Part shown: piece after piece, positions 10,502 to 10,579 of the stretch | Layout of the letters: every line of letters starts with the position of its first letter | How positions within the stretch are numbered: the stretch's first letter is position 1 | Source: Caldora sp. SIO3E6 | Lineage (GTDB): Bacteria > Cyanobacteriota > Cyanobacteriia > Cyanobacteriales > Coleofasciculaceae | Direction: 5' to 3' | Length of the DNA: 10,579 nt | NCBI GenBank assembly: GCA_010672185.1 | Contig: JAAHHL010000145.1 | Coordinates: 1-10,579 of the forward strand | Program-made: the position numbers and the translations under genes | The notes under the pieces: generated by a model | What the model was told of the DNA's origin: nothing | The model's input: only the letters and a program-made list of their open reading frames with translations | The model's database searches: none

Positions 10502-10579
10502 GTATCAAATGGGCTCAAAAAGCTGGCATTGTTGTGGAAAATCCCTGGGTAATCTTCAAGCTGAAAGCTGAAAGCTGAC
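10502..10579. repeat. 78-bp terminal direct repeat, second copy
   Basis: Identical to 1-78. The sequence stops within the third unit of the GCTGAAA heptamer array, as expected if assembly broke at a repeat. Confidence 0.9.

Noticed and set aside
1..10579. Window considered as a complete 10.5-kb plasmid because of its identical ends
   Set aside because: It has no replication or partition gene, and it carries core chromosomal genes (fabG, aroB, tal, psaK, petL).

Overview
The window is cyanobacterial. It carries a photosystem I subunit (PsaK), a 31-residue cytochrome b6f subunit (PetL), a transaldolase with the C-terminal EF-hand tail seen in cyanobacteria, and five GCGATCGC (HIP1) octamers at 263, 2295, 3020, 7249 and 9254, where about 0.16 would be expected by chance. 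Short repeats are extremely abundant, which suggests a repeat-rich filamentous genome of the Moorena/Lyngbya/Coleofasciculus kind. That genus-level guess is inference only.

Layout. 1-1030: a heptamer array, then the remains of an IS1182-like transposase (minus) that begins inside the 3' end of a Phd-type antitoxin gene. 1030-1463: no gene, but a pair of inverted 50-bp double-hairpin units. 1464-2349: a broken caspase plus formylglycine-generating-enzyme-like (SUMF1) gene (minus) with four visible lesions, one of them an 89-bp MITE-like insertion. 2350-2530: repeats. 2531-3703: a divergent pair, y-type thioredoxin (minus) and fabG (plus). 3920-4345: an unrecognised gene. 4393-5941: a G-rich tandem repeat and a solo TnpB element without tnpA. 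5933-6370: a four-helix membrane protein (minus) whose start codon lies in a heptamer array and whose stop codon appears to come from the TnpB element. 6579-7757: transaldolase (minus). 7758-8370: repeats. 8371-8637 psaK (plus), 8852-8947 petL (minus), 9038-10177 aroB (plus) with an in-frame palindromic insert. 10178-10579: repeats.

The intact genes are single-gene housekeeping units (fatty-acid synthesis, shikimate pathway, pentose-phosphate cycle, redox control, photosynthetic electron transport) and do not form one pathway. I see no convincing new multi-gene system. What stands out is how closely small repeats and insertion elements touch gene ends: a start codon inside a repeat, stop codons at repeat or element borders, an in-frame palindrome in an essential enzyme, and two genes wrecked by insertions. 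The first and last 78 bases are identical, so the sequence is either an assembly graph loop or bounded by two copies of a dispersed repeat. The chromosomal gene content argues against a small plasmid.
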